Source of the DNA: Sphingomonas sp. PsM26
GTDB lineage: Bacteria > Pseudomonadota > Alphaproteobacteria > Sphingomonadales > Sphingomonadaceae
NCBI GenBank assembly: GCA_030433805.1
Contig: JARUXA010000001.1
Span: 124,001-188,000, forward strand
Direction: 5' to 3'
Length of the DNA stretch: 64,000 nucleotides
A program made the translations under genes and the position numbers. The notes below the pieces were generated by a model. That model ran no database searches. It saw only the letters and a program-made list of their open reading frames with translations, and was not told the origin of the DNA. Numbering within the stretch: position 1 is the first letter of the stretch; every line of letters starts with the position of its first letter. Below are positions 36,297 through 44,788 of this stretch, in pieces.

Positions 36297-37013
36297 ATGA
36301 TCCTTGTCCGCCTGCTCACCCTGCTTTTTCTCGCAATGCCTGGTGTTGCGCTGGCAGCGACAGGCCGGTCCTATGTCGTCACCGATTATGACCGGATCCG
36401 GATCGACGGCCCGTTCGACGTCGCGCTGACGACGCGCGCACCGCCCTCGGCGCGGGCGGAGGGGCCGGCGGAAGCGAGCGACTCGCTCGACATCCGGGTC
36501 GAGGGACGCACTATGATCGTCCGCGCGGGCAGCCGCGGCTGGGGCGAAGTTCCCCGGCGCGGCGGTGCGCAACCGCTCGTGATCCGGCTGGGGGTACCGA
36601 TGCTGCGCGGTGCGACTGTCATCGGGGGTGGGCGGCTGACGGTGGCGGGGCCGTTCCGCGCACAGCGAGTCGATTTGCAGGTGACGGGGAGTGGATCGAT
36701 CGTCGCGCCTGCGCTCGACGCGGACGAGCTCAACGCGACGCTGCTCGGGACGGGCGCGATGACGCTCGGCGGGCGCGGGGGTCGGGTCCGGTTGCTGACC
36801 AGCGGGACCGGCGGGATCGCTGCCGTCGCGCTGCGCAGCGATGCGCTGACGGTGCGGCTCGACGGATCGGGGACGATCACCGCGACCGCGCGCTACACCG
36901 CCGATGCGACGAGCACCGGGCTGGGGGCGGTGACGATCTATGGCAAGCCGACGTGCCGGGTGTCCAAGGCGGCGAGCGGGCCGATCCGATGCGGGGTGGA
37001 TGCGGCGCCGTAA
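36297..37013 (+). CDS. GIN-domain (DUF2807) secreted protein, second of two
   Basis: The 238-residue paralogue has a Sec signal peptide (LLTLLFLAMPGVALAA) instead of a lipobox, then the same plan: VVTDYDRIRIDGPFDVALTT at the start, beta-solenoid repeats and an end CRVSKAASGPIRCG that mirrors the first protein's CSVSKTGSGNVRCG. The GSGN repeats are fewer and degenerate (TGSGSI, LGTGAM, SGTGGI). A tandem duplication is likely, with one copy tethered to the membrane and the other freely periplasmic. Confidence 0.85.
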   Translation: MILVRLLTLLFLAMPGVALAATGRSYVVTDYDRIRIDGPFDVALTTRAPPSARAEGPAEASDSLDIRVEGRTMIVRAGSRGWGEVPRRGGAQPLVIRLGVPMLRGATVIGGGRLTVAGPFRAQRVDLQVTGSGSIVAPALDADELNATLLGTGAMTLGGRGGRVRLLTSGTGGIAAVALRSDALTVRLDGSGTITATARYTADATSTGLGAVTIYGKPTCRVSKAASGPIRCGVDAAP

Positions 37014-37037
37014 GGGGGGAGACGCCGTAAGCCTTCG

Positions 37038-37463
37038 TCAGATCAGCCCCAGCGCCGCAAGCTTGCCGATCAGCGCGGCGGGCATCGCATCCCCCATCAC
37101 GACGTCGCCGCCCAGATCGGCGGGCGCATCGCCCGGTTCGAGATAGCGCCACCCCTGGTGCGCGCGCTTGGGGCGGCCTTCGGTGAGCACTAGCGCGGGG
37201 TCGATATGGATCGCGACTCGCCCGCCCTCGGCCTCGCCGAAGCCTAGGATCGGGGAGCGCGCGACCAACGTGTGCTTGATGATCCAGTAGAGCGAGCCGC
37301 CCTTGCCATCCCCTTGGCCGTCCGCACCGACGATTTCCTCATGCCGCTTGGGCAGATAGCGCGTGGTGAGAAACACCGGGCCGTCCGCGGCGCGTTGCTT
37401 GAGGCGTTCGGCGAGATGTTCGAGGCTCGTCGCGCCGAACGCAACCTTGGTCAAATGCAACAT
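37038..37463 (-). CDS. DUF1489 family protein
   Basis: The 141-residue protein matches the DUF1489 group of alphaproteobacteria, small cytosolic proteins of unknown function: MLHLTKVAFGATSLEHL, TRYLPKRHEEI, GSLYWIIKHTLVARSPILGF, then HQGWRYLEPGDAPADL. It lies 24 bases after mgtE on the same strand and is probably cotranscribed with it. Confidence 0.9.
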   Translation of the reverse strand: MLHLTKVAFGATSLEHLAERLKQRAADGPVFLTTRYLPKRHEEIVGADGQGDGKGGSLYWIIKHTLVARSPILGFGEAEGGRVAIHIDPALVLTEGRPKRAHQGWRYLEPGDAPADLGGDVVMGDAMPAALIGKLAALGLI

Positions 37464-37487
37464 GTCGCCGATTTGGGCGCGGCGGGC

Positions 37488-38885
37488 TCAGCCGCCAAGC
37501 CCCCACAGCGTCGCAAGTCCCAGAAACGACAAGAAACCCATCACATCGGTCATCGTCGTCACGAACACCGCCGACGATACCGCGGGATCGACCCCGGCGC
37601 GTTCCAGCGACACCGGCACGAGCACGCCCGCCAGCCCCGCGATCAGATTATTGATCACCATCGCCATCGCGATCACGATCGCGAGCCCGACATTGCCGAA
37701 CGCAAGGTAGGTCCCGGTGCCGACCAATACGCCCAACATCGCGCCATTGGCGGCGGCGATGCGGAATTCGCGCAGGATCATCCGTGCGGTATTCGAACTC
37801 GTCAGCTGGTTGGTCGCGAGCGCGCGCACGACGACCGCGAGCGTCTGCGTGCCCGCATTGCCGCCCATCCCCGACACAATCGGCATCAGCACCGCGAGCA
37901 ATGCGAAGCGCGCGATCTGACCCTGGAACGCACCGACCACCGACGCGGCGATCATCGCGGTGCCGAGGTTGACGACCAGCCAGGTGATCCGCGTCCGCAC
38001 GGTCAGCAGGATTGGCTCGTTGATGTCGCCGTCGCCCGCGCCCGACAGGCGCAGGATGTCCTCGCTCGCTTCCTCGGAAATGATGTGGACGATGTCGTCG
38101 ACCGTGATCATGCCGACGAGCCGACCCCCGGTGTCGGTCACCGCCGCCGAGATCAGCGCATATTTCTGGAAGCGCAGCGCGACTTCTTCCTGGTCCATGT
38201 CGACCGGGATCAGCGTCTGTTCGCGCTGCATCACGTCGCTGATCGCAATCCCGCGCGGGGTGCGCAGGATCCACGACAGCGCGACCGTCCCGATCGGCTT
38301 GTGCGCCGGGTCGACCACGAAGATTTCCCAGAAATCGGTGGTCAGCGCGTCATGCGTGCGCAAATAATCGAGCACGTCGCCGACGCGCCAATGTTCGGGC
38401 ACCGCGATCAGCTCGCGCTGCATCAGGCGGCCGGCGGATTCCTCGGGATAGCTCAGTGCCTCCTCGATCGCGGCGCGATCGTCGGGGTCGAGCGCGCGGA
38501 GCACTTCGCGCTGGTCGGCGGGCTCCATGTCCTCGATGATCGCGACCGCGTCGTCGGTGTCGAGTTCGGACGCGATATCCGCGACCTGGCTCGCCGAGAG
38601 CGAATCGATCAGATCCTCGCGGACGTAATCGTTCATTTCGGCGAAGACGTCGCCGTCGAGCAGGTCGGTGATCGCACTCGCCAGCGCCGCGCGGCAATCC
38701 GCCGGGGTCAGTTCGAACAGATCGGCGATGTCGGCGGGATGGAGCGGCTCGACCAGCGCACGCGCACCCTCCGCATCGCCCGCCTCGACCGCATCGAGCA
38801 CCGCACGGACGAATTCGGGCTTGAGCCGATCGTCCTCGTCGAGTTGTGCGCCGTCGTTTTCGGGAAGGAGCTCGGTCTCGCTCAT
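37488..38885 (-). CDS. mgtE: Magnesium transporter MgtE
   Basis: The 465-residue protein has the MgtE order: N-terminal superhelical domain (HPADIADLFE), a CBS pair (about 145-270, with VLDYLRTHDALTTDFWEIFVVDP split around a CBS strand), and five C-terminal membrane helices with MPIVSGMGGNAGTQTLAVVVRALA, the pore signature. The cytosolic acidic residues sense Mg2+. AGGAGG at 38892-38897 on the complement lies too close to the first ATG (38888) and at a good distance from the second (38885), so 38885 is used. Confidence 0.95.
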   Translation of the reverse strand: MSETELLPENDGAQLDEDDRLKPEFVRAVLDAVEAGDAEGARALVEPLHPADIADLFELTPADCRAALASAITDLLDGDVFAEMNDYVREDLIDSLSASQVADIASELDTDDAVAIIEDMEPADQREVLRALDPDDRAAIEEALSYPEESAGRLMQRELIAVPEHWRVGDVLDYLRTHDALTTDFWEIFVVDPAHKPIGTVALSWILRTPRGIAISDVMQREQTLIPVDMDQEEVALRFQKYALISAAVTDTGGRLVGMITVDDIVHIISEEASEDILRLSGAGDGDINEPILLTVRTRITWLVVNLGTAMIAASVVGAFQGQIARFALLAVLMPIVSGMGGNAGTQTLAVVVRALATNQLTSSNTARMILREFRIAAANGAMLGVLVGTGTYLAFGNVGLAIVIAMAMVINNLIAGLAGVLVPVSLERAGVDPAVSSAVFVTTMTDVMGFLSFLGLATLWGLGG

Positions 38886-39012
38886 CATGGACCTCCTGTT
38901 GCCCGCCGGGGGTGCGCTCTAGCCCGATATGGGAACAAAGCCAATCGGTGGCGATTTGCCTCTCCGACGCTGCATCGCTACGGCAGCGTCATTCCCATTT
39001 CAGGAGCCCAAC

Positions 39013-39468
39013 ATGGCCGATCTTCCCGAAACCCTGACGCTGACCCTCGATGGCGGCGATGTCGTGATCAAGCTGCGCGGCGATCTCGCGCCGCAGCACG
39101 TCGCGCGTGTCGCCGAGCTGGCGAACGACGGCTTCTATGACGGCGTCGTGTTCCACCGCGTCATCCCCGGCTTCATGGCGCAGGGTGGCGACCCCACCGG
39201 CACCGGCATGCACGGTTCGGACAAGCCCAACCTGCCCGCCGAATTCTCGAAGGAGCCGCATGTCCGCGGCGTCGCGTCGATGGCACGCACCAACGATCCG
39301 AACTCGGCGAACAGCCAGTTCTTCATCTGCTTCGACGATGCACGTTTCCTCGACGGTCAGTATACCGTGTGGGGCCAGGTGACGTCGGGCATGGAGCATA
39401 TCGACGCGCTCCCCAAGGGCGAGCCGCCGCGCGAGCCGGGCAAGATTTTGAAGGCGACCGCTGCTTAG
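39013..39468 (+). CDS. Cyclophilin-type peptidylprolyl isomerase
   Basis: A 151-residue cytosolic cyclophilin with no signal peptide. FYDGVVFHRVIPGFMAQGGDPTGTG is the signature region (seen in parts), with the catalytic Arg in FHRV. SANSQFFICFDDARFLDGQYTVWGQV follows with the Gln and Phe of the active site. AGGAG at 39002-39006 fixes the ATG at 39013. It is divergent from mgtE and convergent with the LysR gene. Confidence 0.95.
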   Translation: MADLPETLTLTLDGGDVVIKLRGDLAPQHVARVAELANDGFYDGVVFHRVIPGFMAQGGDPTGTGMHGSDKPNLPAEFSKEPHVRGVASMARTNDPNSANSQFFICFDDARFLDGQYTVWGQVTSGMEHIDALPKGEPPREPGKILKATAA

Positions 39469-39482
39469 AGGTTCTTTCTAAA

Positions 39483-39514
39483 AGCCCCTCCCCTGAAGTG
39501 GAGGGGCTAATTTT
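39483..39514. terminator. Bidirectional terminator between cyclophilin and LysR genes
   Basis: AGCCCCTCC (39483-39491) pairs with GGAGGGGCT (39500-39508) as a nine-base stem. AATTTTG follows on the plus strand and a T-run on the minus strand, so it can stop transcription from both convergent genes. Confidence 0.8.
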
Positions 39515-39515
39515 G

Positions 39516-40406
39516 CTACACACTCGGGTCCGCGATCGTCGCGATCAGCCAGTCGTGGAACAGCTTCACCGGCTTCTGCGCCAGCGCGCGCGGGCGGCAC
39601 GCAAACCAGTAGCTGTACGGGCTTTCCACCGAGATATCGAACAGCCGCACGATCCGCGGATCGTTAGCATCCGCAAAATGGCTTTCGTGCATGAAGGCGA
39701 TGCCGAGCCCCTGCGCTGCCGCCTCCAGCATCAACGCCCCCGAATCGAAATGATCGACTGCAAGCGGTTCGAGCTCGGTCAGCCCTGCCGCCGCGCGCCA
39801 AGCGGTGAAGGTGTCGGGCATCTCGCGGTGGACCAGCGCGGTCAGCCCCGAAAGCTGTTCCGGCCGTACCACCGGATCCGGCCCCTCGATCAGCGAGCGC
39901 GCGCCGATGACATAGACCTGGTTGCGATCGAGCCGCCGCGCATACAACGCCGGGTCGATATCGCGTGCCAAAGCGATCACCGCGTCAAGCCCCTCGCCGA
40001 GCCGCGCGATGTTGTGCGTGCTGGTGTCGATGTCGAGATGCAGTTCAGGATGCCGGTTGCGCAGTTCGCCGAGTCGCGGGAACAACCGCTGCGATGCATA
40101 AAGCGGCAGGATGCCCAGCCGCAGCCGCAACACGTCGGTATTGCTCGTCATCACTTCGACCGCGTCGGACAATTGATCCAGAGCGGGGGCAATTTGCTGG
40201 AGCAGCCGGTCGCCGTCCGCATTGAGCACGACCGCCTGATGCCGGCGTTCGAACAACGGGCGACCGATGAAGCGTTCAAGCGCCTGGATACGGCGGCTCA
40301 GCGCCGGGGGTGACAGCGCAAGTTCCTGTGAAGCGGCCTTGATCGATCCCGTACGCGCGACCTGGACGAAGGCTTCGATCGCGGTGAGTGGTGGCAGGCG
40401 CCGCAT
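39516..40406 (-). CDS. LysR family transcriptional regulator (GcvA-like)
   Basis: The 296-residue protein has the N-terminal winged helix (LPPLTAIEAFVQVARTGSI, then ELALSPPALSRRIQALE) and a C-terminal effector domain of the GcvA-like group. ATG 40406 is chosen because AAGGGG lies about eight bases upstream; a longer frame to 40583 has no likeness. Its target is not evident, since the neighbours are a convergent cyclophilin and, divergently, a probable small RNA and the Cdc48 gene. Confidence 0.9.
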   Translation of the reverse strand: MRRLPPLTAIEAFVQVARTGSIKAASQELALSPPALSRRIQALERFIGRPLFERRHQAVVLNADGDRLLQQIAPALDQLSDAVEVMTSNTDVLRLRLGILPLYASQRLFPRLGELRNRHPELHLDIDTSTHNIARLGEGLDAVIALARDIDPALYARRLDRNQVYVIGARSLIEGPDPVVRPEQLSGLTALVHREMPDTFTAWRAAAGLTELEPLAVDHFDSGALMLEAAAQGLGIAFMHESHFADANDPRIVRLFDISVESPYSYWFACRPRALAQKPVKLFHDWLIATIADPSV

Positions 40407-40565
40407 ATCGGATGCCCCTTCTTTGGTGAATGGTGCGACGCACCATGCTGCGCATGGTTCAGGACGGCTATGCGCTACAGGTGCAATTAATAACGTCGAT
40501 TGCACAAAGCGCAATCGTATCCGATCCTTTCGCACTTGCAACATAATCCGCTGCGGTGCACTTAG

Positions 40566-40632
40566 ACGGTGCCTTTCAGGCATCCTCTCCTAAAACTTTC
40601 AAGGCCGATCCTCCGGGGTCGGCCCTTTTTTT
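40566..40632 (+). ncRNA. Candidate trans-acting small RNA with C-rich single strand
   Basis: The 359-base gap before the Cdc48 gene holds an orphan Rho-independent terminator. GGCCGA (40603-40608) pairs with TCGGCC (40619-40624), followed by T7 at 40626-40632. Upstream is a perfect hairpin GTGCCT-TTC-AGGCAT (40569-40583), then an unpaired CCTCTCCTAAAACTTTC stretch that could pair with Shine-Dalgarno sequences. The terminator loop holds another TCCTCC. This hairpin, C-rich linker and terminator plan resembles alphaproteobacterial small RNAs such as the suhB/MmgR group, which I cannot verify. A CATAAT at 40542-40547 could be the -10 element; the 5' end is uncertain. Confidence 0.6.
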
Positions 40633-40765
40633 GTCTTTTACAGATCGGGCGCAGATCGGGCGCAGATCGCGCTCGGAACCGGGCCGCCCCGGCGCGCGCC
40701 CTCGTATTCGCGGAACCGACCCCCTATCTCGCGCGCTCACCAGCGGGTTTCGTGAGGGAATGACT

Positions 40766-43048
40766 ATGGCGGACGCCGAGGCGCCGATTCGGAAATTGCA
40801 GGTTGCCAATGCCCGCGCGGAAGATAGCGGGCGGGGTCTGGCGCATGTGCCGCGCTCGATGCTGGCAGCCCTCGGGATCGGCGAGGGCGACGTGATCGAG
40901 ATCGTCGGCAAGTCGACCACCCCTGCGCGCGCGGTCGCGCCCTATGTCGAGGACGAGGGACTCGAGATCATTCGGATTGATGGGCTCCAGCGTGCCAACG
41001 CCGGGGTCGGCTCGGGCGACTTCGTCGAGGTTCGCAAGATCGAGTCGAAGGCTGCGACCCGCGTCGTGTTCGCGCCCGCACAACAGAACCTGCGGTTGCA
41101 GGGATCGTCCAACGCGCTCAAGCGGACCTTCTTCGGGCGGCCTTTGTGCCAGGGCGACGTCGTCGCTACCGCAGGGCAGCAACGCGTCGACAACATGCCG
41201 CCCGGTGTCCAGAACATGCTGCGCGCGCCCGCTTATGCGCTGCAGGAGATTCGCCTCGCGGTGATTTCGACCGTGCCCAAGGGCGTGGTGCATGTCGACG
41301 AGACGACCGAGATCGAGCTTCGCCCCGAATATGAGGAGCCCAAGGAAGCACGCCGCGCCGACGTCACGTACGACGATATCGGCGGGATGGGCCCGACGAT
41401 CGACCAGCTCCGCGAGATGGTCGAGCTGCCACTGCGCTATCCCGAACTGTTCCAGCGTCTTGGCGTCGATCCGCCCAAGGGCGTTTTGCTGCATGGGCCA
41501 CCCGGAACCGGCAAGACGCGCCTTGCGCGTGCGGTCGCCAATGAATCCGCGGCTGAATTCTTCCTGATCAACGGGCCCGAGATCATGGGCTCGGCGTACG
41601 GCGAATCCGAAGGCAAGCTCCGGCAGGTGTTCGAAGAAGCCGCCAAGGCCGCGCCCTCGATCGTGTTCATCGACGAAATCGATTCGATCGCCCCCAAGCG
41701 CGGGCAGGTGTCGGGGGAGGCGGAGAAGCGCCTCGTCGCGCAGTTGCTGACGCTGATGGACGGGCTGGAAGCGCGCGCCAACGTCGTGGTGATCGCTGCG
41801 ACCAACCGCCCCGAGGCGATCGACGAGGCGCTGCGGCGTCCCGGCCGGTTCGACCGTGAGATCGTGGTGGGCGTTCCCGACGAACGCGGACGGCGCGAGA
41901 TCCTCGGCATCCACACCCGCGGCATGCCGCTCGGCGACAAGGTCGATCTCGGCGAACTCGCGCGGACGACCTATGGCTTCGTCGGCGCTGACCTCGCTGC
42001 ACTCGCACGCGAGGCGGCGATCGAGGCGGTGCGTAAGCTGATGCCGCGGCTCAACCTGTCCGAAGGCACGATCCCGCCCGAGGTGCTCGATACGCTGGCG
42101 GTGACGCGCGAGGATTTCCTTGATGCGTTGAAGCGCGTCCAGCCGAGCGCGATGCGCGAAGTGATGGTCGAGGCCCCGCGCGTCCGCTGGGACGATGTCG
42201 GCGGGCTCGATTCGGCGCAGATGCGGCTCAAGGAGGGCGTCGAGCTGCCGCTCAAGAACCCCGAGGCGTTCCGGCGTCTGGGGATTCGGCCCGCGAAGGG
42301 TTTCCTGCTGTATGGCCCGCCGGGCACCGGCAAGACGTTGCTCGCCAAGGCGGTCGCACGCGAGGCGCAAGCCAATTTCATCGCGACCAAATCGTCCGAC
42401 CTGCTGAGCAAATGGTATGGCGAGAGCGAGCAGCAGATCGCCAAGCTGTTCGCGCGTGCGCGGCAGGTGGCGCCATGCGTGATCTTCATCGACGAACTCG
42501 ATTCGCTGGTGCCTGCGCGGGGCAGCGGCGGGGGTGAGCCACAGGTGACCGAGCGGGTGGTCAACACGATCCTCGCGGAGATGGACGGGCTGGAGGAACT
42601 TCAGTCGGTCGTCGTGATCGGCGCGACCAACCGGCCCAATCTGATCGATCCGGCGCTGCTCCGTCCGGGCCGGTTCGACGAACTGGTCTATGTCGGCGTG
42701 CCGGATCGCGGGGGGCGCAAGCGCATCCTGACGATCCAGACGGGCAAGATGCCGCTTGCCGAGGATGTCGATCTCGACGTGATCGCTGGCAAGACCGATC
42801 GCTTCACCGGTGCCGATCTCGAGGATCTGGTGCGGCGTGCGGGTCTTACCGCGCTGCGTGAATCGATGACGGTCAACCACGTCACGATGGCGCATTTCGA
42901 AACCGCGCTGGGCGATTCGCGCGCGTCGGTGACGCCCGAGCTCGAGCGTGAATATGAAGCCATGTCCGCCCGGCTCAAGCAGGACGCGACCGCGCTACAG
43001 CCGATCGGCTTCGCCTTCCCGCCGCGCGCCAAGGAAGACGCGCGCTGA
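40766..43048 (+). CDS. Cdc48/VAT-type AAA ATPase
   Basis: The 760-residue protein has the full Cdc48/p97 layout. The N-domain (about 1-190) has a double-psi barrel. AAA domain D1 has Walker A GPPGTGKT at 244-251 and Walker B IVFIDEID near 299. AAA domain D2 has Walker A GPPGTGKT at 517-524 and Walker B VIFIDELD near 572. Arginine-finger regions RRPGRFD and LRPGRFD are present in both rings, so both should hydrolyse ATP. It is an unfoldase in archaea and eukaryotes. The C-terminus AKEDAR lacks the HbYX proteasome-docking motif. GAGGGA at 40754-40759 favours the second ATG (40766) over 40760. Confidence 0.93.
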   Translation: MADAEAPIRKLQVANARAEDSGRGLAHVPRSMLAALGIGEGDVIEIVGKSTTPARAVAPYVEDEGLEIIRIDGLQRANAGVGSGDFVEVRKIESKAATRVVFAPAQQNLRLQGSSNALKRTFFGRPLCQGDVVATAGQQRVDNMPPGVQNMLRAPAYALQEIRLAVISTVPKGVVHVDETTEIELRPEYEEPKEARRADVTYDDIGGMGPTIDQLREMVELPLRYPELFQRLGVDPPKGVLLHGPPGTGKTRLARAVANESAAEFFLINGPEIMGSAYGESEGKLRQVFEEAAKAAPSIVFIDEIDSIAPKRGQVSGEAEKRLVAQLLTLMDGLEARANVVVIAATNRPEAIDEALRRPGRFDREIVVGVPDERGRREILGIHTRGMPLGDKVDLGELARTTYGFVGADLAALAREAAIEAVRKLMPRLNLSEGTIPPEVLDTLAVTREDFLDALKRVQPSAMREVMVEAPRVRWDDVGGLDSAQMRLKEGVELPLKNPEAFRRLGIRPAKGFLLYGPPGTGKTLLAKAVAREAQANFIATKSSDLLSKWYGESEQQIAKLFARARQVAPCVIFIDELDSLVPARGSGGGEPQVTERVVNTILAEMDGLEELQSVVVIGATNRPNLIDPALLRPGRFDELVYVGVPDRGGRKRILTIQTGKMPLAEDVDLDVIAGKTDRFTGADLEDLVRRAGLTALRESMTVNHVTMAHFETALGDSRASVTPELEREYEAMSARLKQDATALQPIGFAFPPRAKEDAR

Positions 43049-43058
43049 CCCTTCTGCT

Positions 43059-43079
43059 CCCCTCTCCGAAGGGGAGGGG
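43059..43079 (+). terminator. Hairpin after the Cdc48 gene
   Basis: CCCCTCTCC and GGGGAGGGG pair over nine bases around GAA, 11 bases after the stop codon. There is no T-run, so it may be a weak terminator or a REP-like hairpin. The same hairpin recurs in the second unit at 43380-43401. Confidence 0.5.
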
Positions 43080-43167
43080 CTGGGGGTGGGGCGGCCCGTA
43101 GTCGGGCGGAGCGTTCGATAACTTGCGGACCCACCCCTCGATCCCCTCCCTTCCAGGGAGGGGAGGA

Positions 43168-43217
43168 TCATCGCGCGCGCAATCGCACCCAGGCATAACC
43201 GAACAGCGCCATCATCG
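43168..43217 (-). pseudogene. Detached 3' fragment of the MFS transporter gene
   Basis: Read on the minus strand this encodes MMALFGYAWVRLRAR and a stop, which matches the true MFS C-terminus MMALFGYAWVRLRER at 43490-43536 with one replacement (Ala for Glu) and two silent differences. It has no start and is cut off at the duplication joint. Confidence 0.8.
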
Positions 43218-43369
43218 CCGCGCAGGGCGACTCGCGGGCGTCGGTGACGCCCGAGCTCGAGCTCGAGCCCGAATATGAAGCGATGTCGGCCCGGCTCAAG
43301 CAGGACGCGACCGCGCTACAGCCGATCGGCTTCGCCTTCCGGCCGCGTGTGAAGGAAGAAGCACGCTGA
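43218..43369 (+). pseudogene. Detached C-terminal fragment of a Cdc48-type gene
   Basis: In frame, this reads GDSRASVTPELE, then LEPEYEAMSARLKQDATALQ, PIGFAFRPRVKEEAR and a stop. It copies the last codons of the intact gene with a six-base insertion (GAGCTC repeated). Of ten single-base differences counted, eight are in third codon positions, so the fragment seems to have diverged as a working gene before it came to lie here. It has no start or upstream part. Confidence 0.8.
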
Positions 43370-43489
43370 CCCTTCTGCTCCCCTCCCCGAAAGGGGAGGG
43401 GCTGGGGGTGGCGCGGCCCGTAGTCGGGCGGAGCGTTCGATAACGGGCGGACCCACCCCTCGATTCCCTCCCTTCCAGGGAGGGGAGGA

Positions 43490-44788
43490 TCATCGCTCGC
43501 GCAATCGCACCCAAGCATAACCGAACAGTGCCATCATCGCCGCGCCCGCGACCAGATACGGCAGCGCATGCTGCGCCTCGTACAAGCCGACGCCGATCGA
43601 CGGGCCGAGTACGAATGCGGCGCCATTGACCGACGTGACCTTGCCCGCGACCGAGCCTTGCGCATGGTGCCCGACCGCGAGCGACGCGCCTGCGGTGAAG
43701 GCGGGGCGAGTGAAGCCGAACCCGACCGAGGCAAGCGCATAGGCGCAGGCGATCGTATAGAGCGACGTCGCCAGCCCGGTGAGCGCGCAGCCGACCGCGG
43801 CGACCGCGAGCCCGACCAGCATCATCGCGCGCGGGCGCAGGTCGAGATTGGGGATGATCCCCCATTGCACCAGCAAGGCCGCGAGCGCGCCGATCATCAG
43901 CACGATCCCGGTAGGCTGCAGCGCTTCCGCGGGCGCAAGGTTCAGCCGATCGATGACGAGGAAGCCGATCGCCTGCCCGGTCATCGCCTGCCCGTGGCCG
44001 GATACCAGCCCCGCGATCAGCCAGGGTCGGATCCGCGGGTCACGGTAGGCGACCTGTTCGGCCAGCTGTTCGGTGTCGGATTCGGTCGCGGCGACGATGC
44101 TCGCGCCGCTGCTCTGGCCGCCGATCGAGGGATAGGCGTTGGCGGCACCGTGCGTCGCAGTGTCGGGGGTGAGGTCGTTGGGGAGCAGTTGCCGCACCGC
44201 GATCAACACGCACAGCCCGAACAAAGCGAACAGGAACGCCGGCCCCGCCAGCCCGATCTCGACCCCCGCAATCGTCCCGAGCACGAGGAACGGTGCGATC
44301 GTCGGCCCCAGGATCGTCCCCAGCCCGAAGGCCGAGCCGAGCAGCGTCAGCGCCTTGGTCCGTTCGGCGCGGGTGGTGTTGCCCGCGACGAGCGCCTGAA
44401 CCGCAGGCGGCGCGGCGCAGCCGAAGCTGCCGTAGATCAACCGCCCGAGGATAAAGCAGACGAACGCAGTCGTCCCGCCGATCCAGCCGTTGATGCCGGC
44501 GGTGAGGAAGATTCCGCACACCAGCAACGACACGCAGAACCCACCCATCCCGAGCAGGATCATCGCGCGGCGCCCATGCCGGTCCGACCGGCGTGCCCAG
44601 AACGGCGCGGCGATCACCCACAGCAGCGCGGACACCGAGAAGGCGGCGGCGACTGCACTGTCCGGCACGCGCAGCGACCGACCGAGGGCAGGGAGGACCG
44701 ATTGCAGCGCGGTGTTACCCCCCGCGATGGTCAGCATCACGACGAACAGCAACGCGAAATCGCGATCGACGCGTGCGGACGTCTTCAC
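43490..44788 (-). CDS. MFS transporter
   Basis: A 432-residue major facilitator protein with 12 predicted membrane segments. The loop-2 signature is FWARRSDRHGRRAMILLG and the antiporter-like motif is GSAFGLGTILGPTIAPFLV. The middle loop (about 205-245) is long and polar. The substrate cannot be read. Its ATG at 44788 overlaps the stop of the PLD-family gene by four bases (ATGA), so the two are cotranscribed. The 3' end is the intact member of a duplicated segment. Confidence 0.9.
   Translation of the reverse strand: MKTSARVDRDFALLFVVMLTIAGGNTALQSVLPALGRSLRVPDSAVAAAFSVSALLWVIAAPFWARRSDRHGRRAMILLGMGGFCVSLLVCGIFLTAGINGWIGGTTAFVCFILGRLIYGSFGCAAPPAVQALVAGNTTRAERTKALTLLGSAFGLGTILGPTIAPFLVLGTIAGVEIGLAGPAFLFALFGLCVLIAVRQLLPNDLTPDTATHGAANAYPSIGGQSSGASIVAATESDTEQLAEQVAYRDPRIRPWLIAGLVSGHGQAMTGQAIGFLVIDRLNLAPAEALQPTGIVLMIGALAALLVQWGIIPNLDLRPRAMMLVGLAVAAVGCALTGLATSLYTIACAYALASVGFGFTRPAFTAGASLAVGHHAQGSVAGKVTSVNGAAFVLGPSIGVGLYEAQHALPYLVAGAAMMALFGYAWVRLRER

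Larger units (their letters stand above)
42903..43217. repeat. Tandem duplication unit A (end of Cdc48 gene, spacer, MFS 3' fragment)
   Basis: This 315-base unit holds the last 49 codons of the intact Cdc48 gene, a spacer with a hairpin (43059-43079) and a 3' fragment of the MFS gene. It is repeated with divergence at 43218-43539. Both units begin at a CCGCGC hexamer (42903, 43218), and the same hexamer occurs at 43540, where the second unit ends inside the intact MFS gene. That pattern points to recombination at this short homology. Confidence 0.8.
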
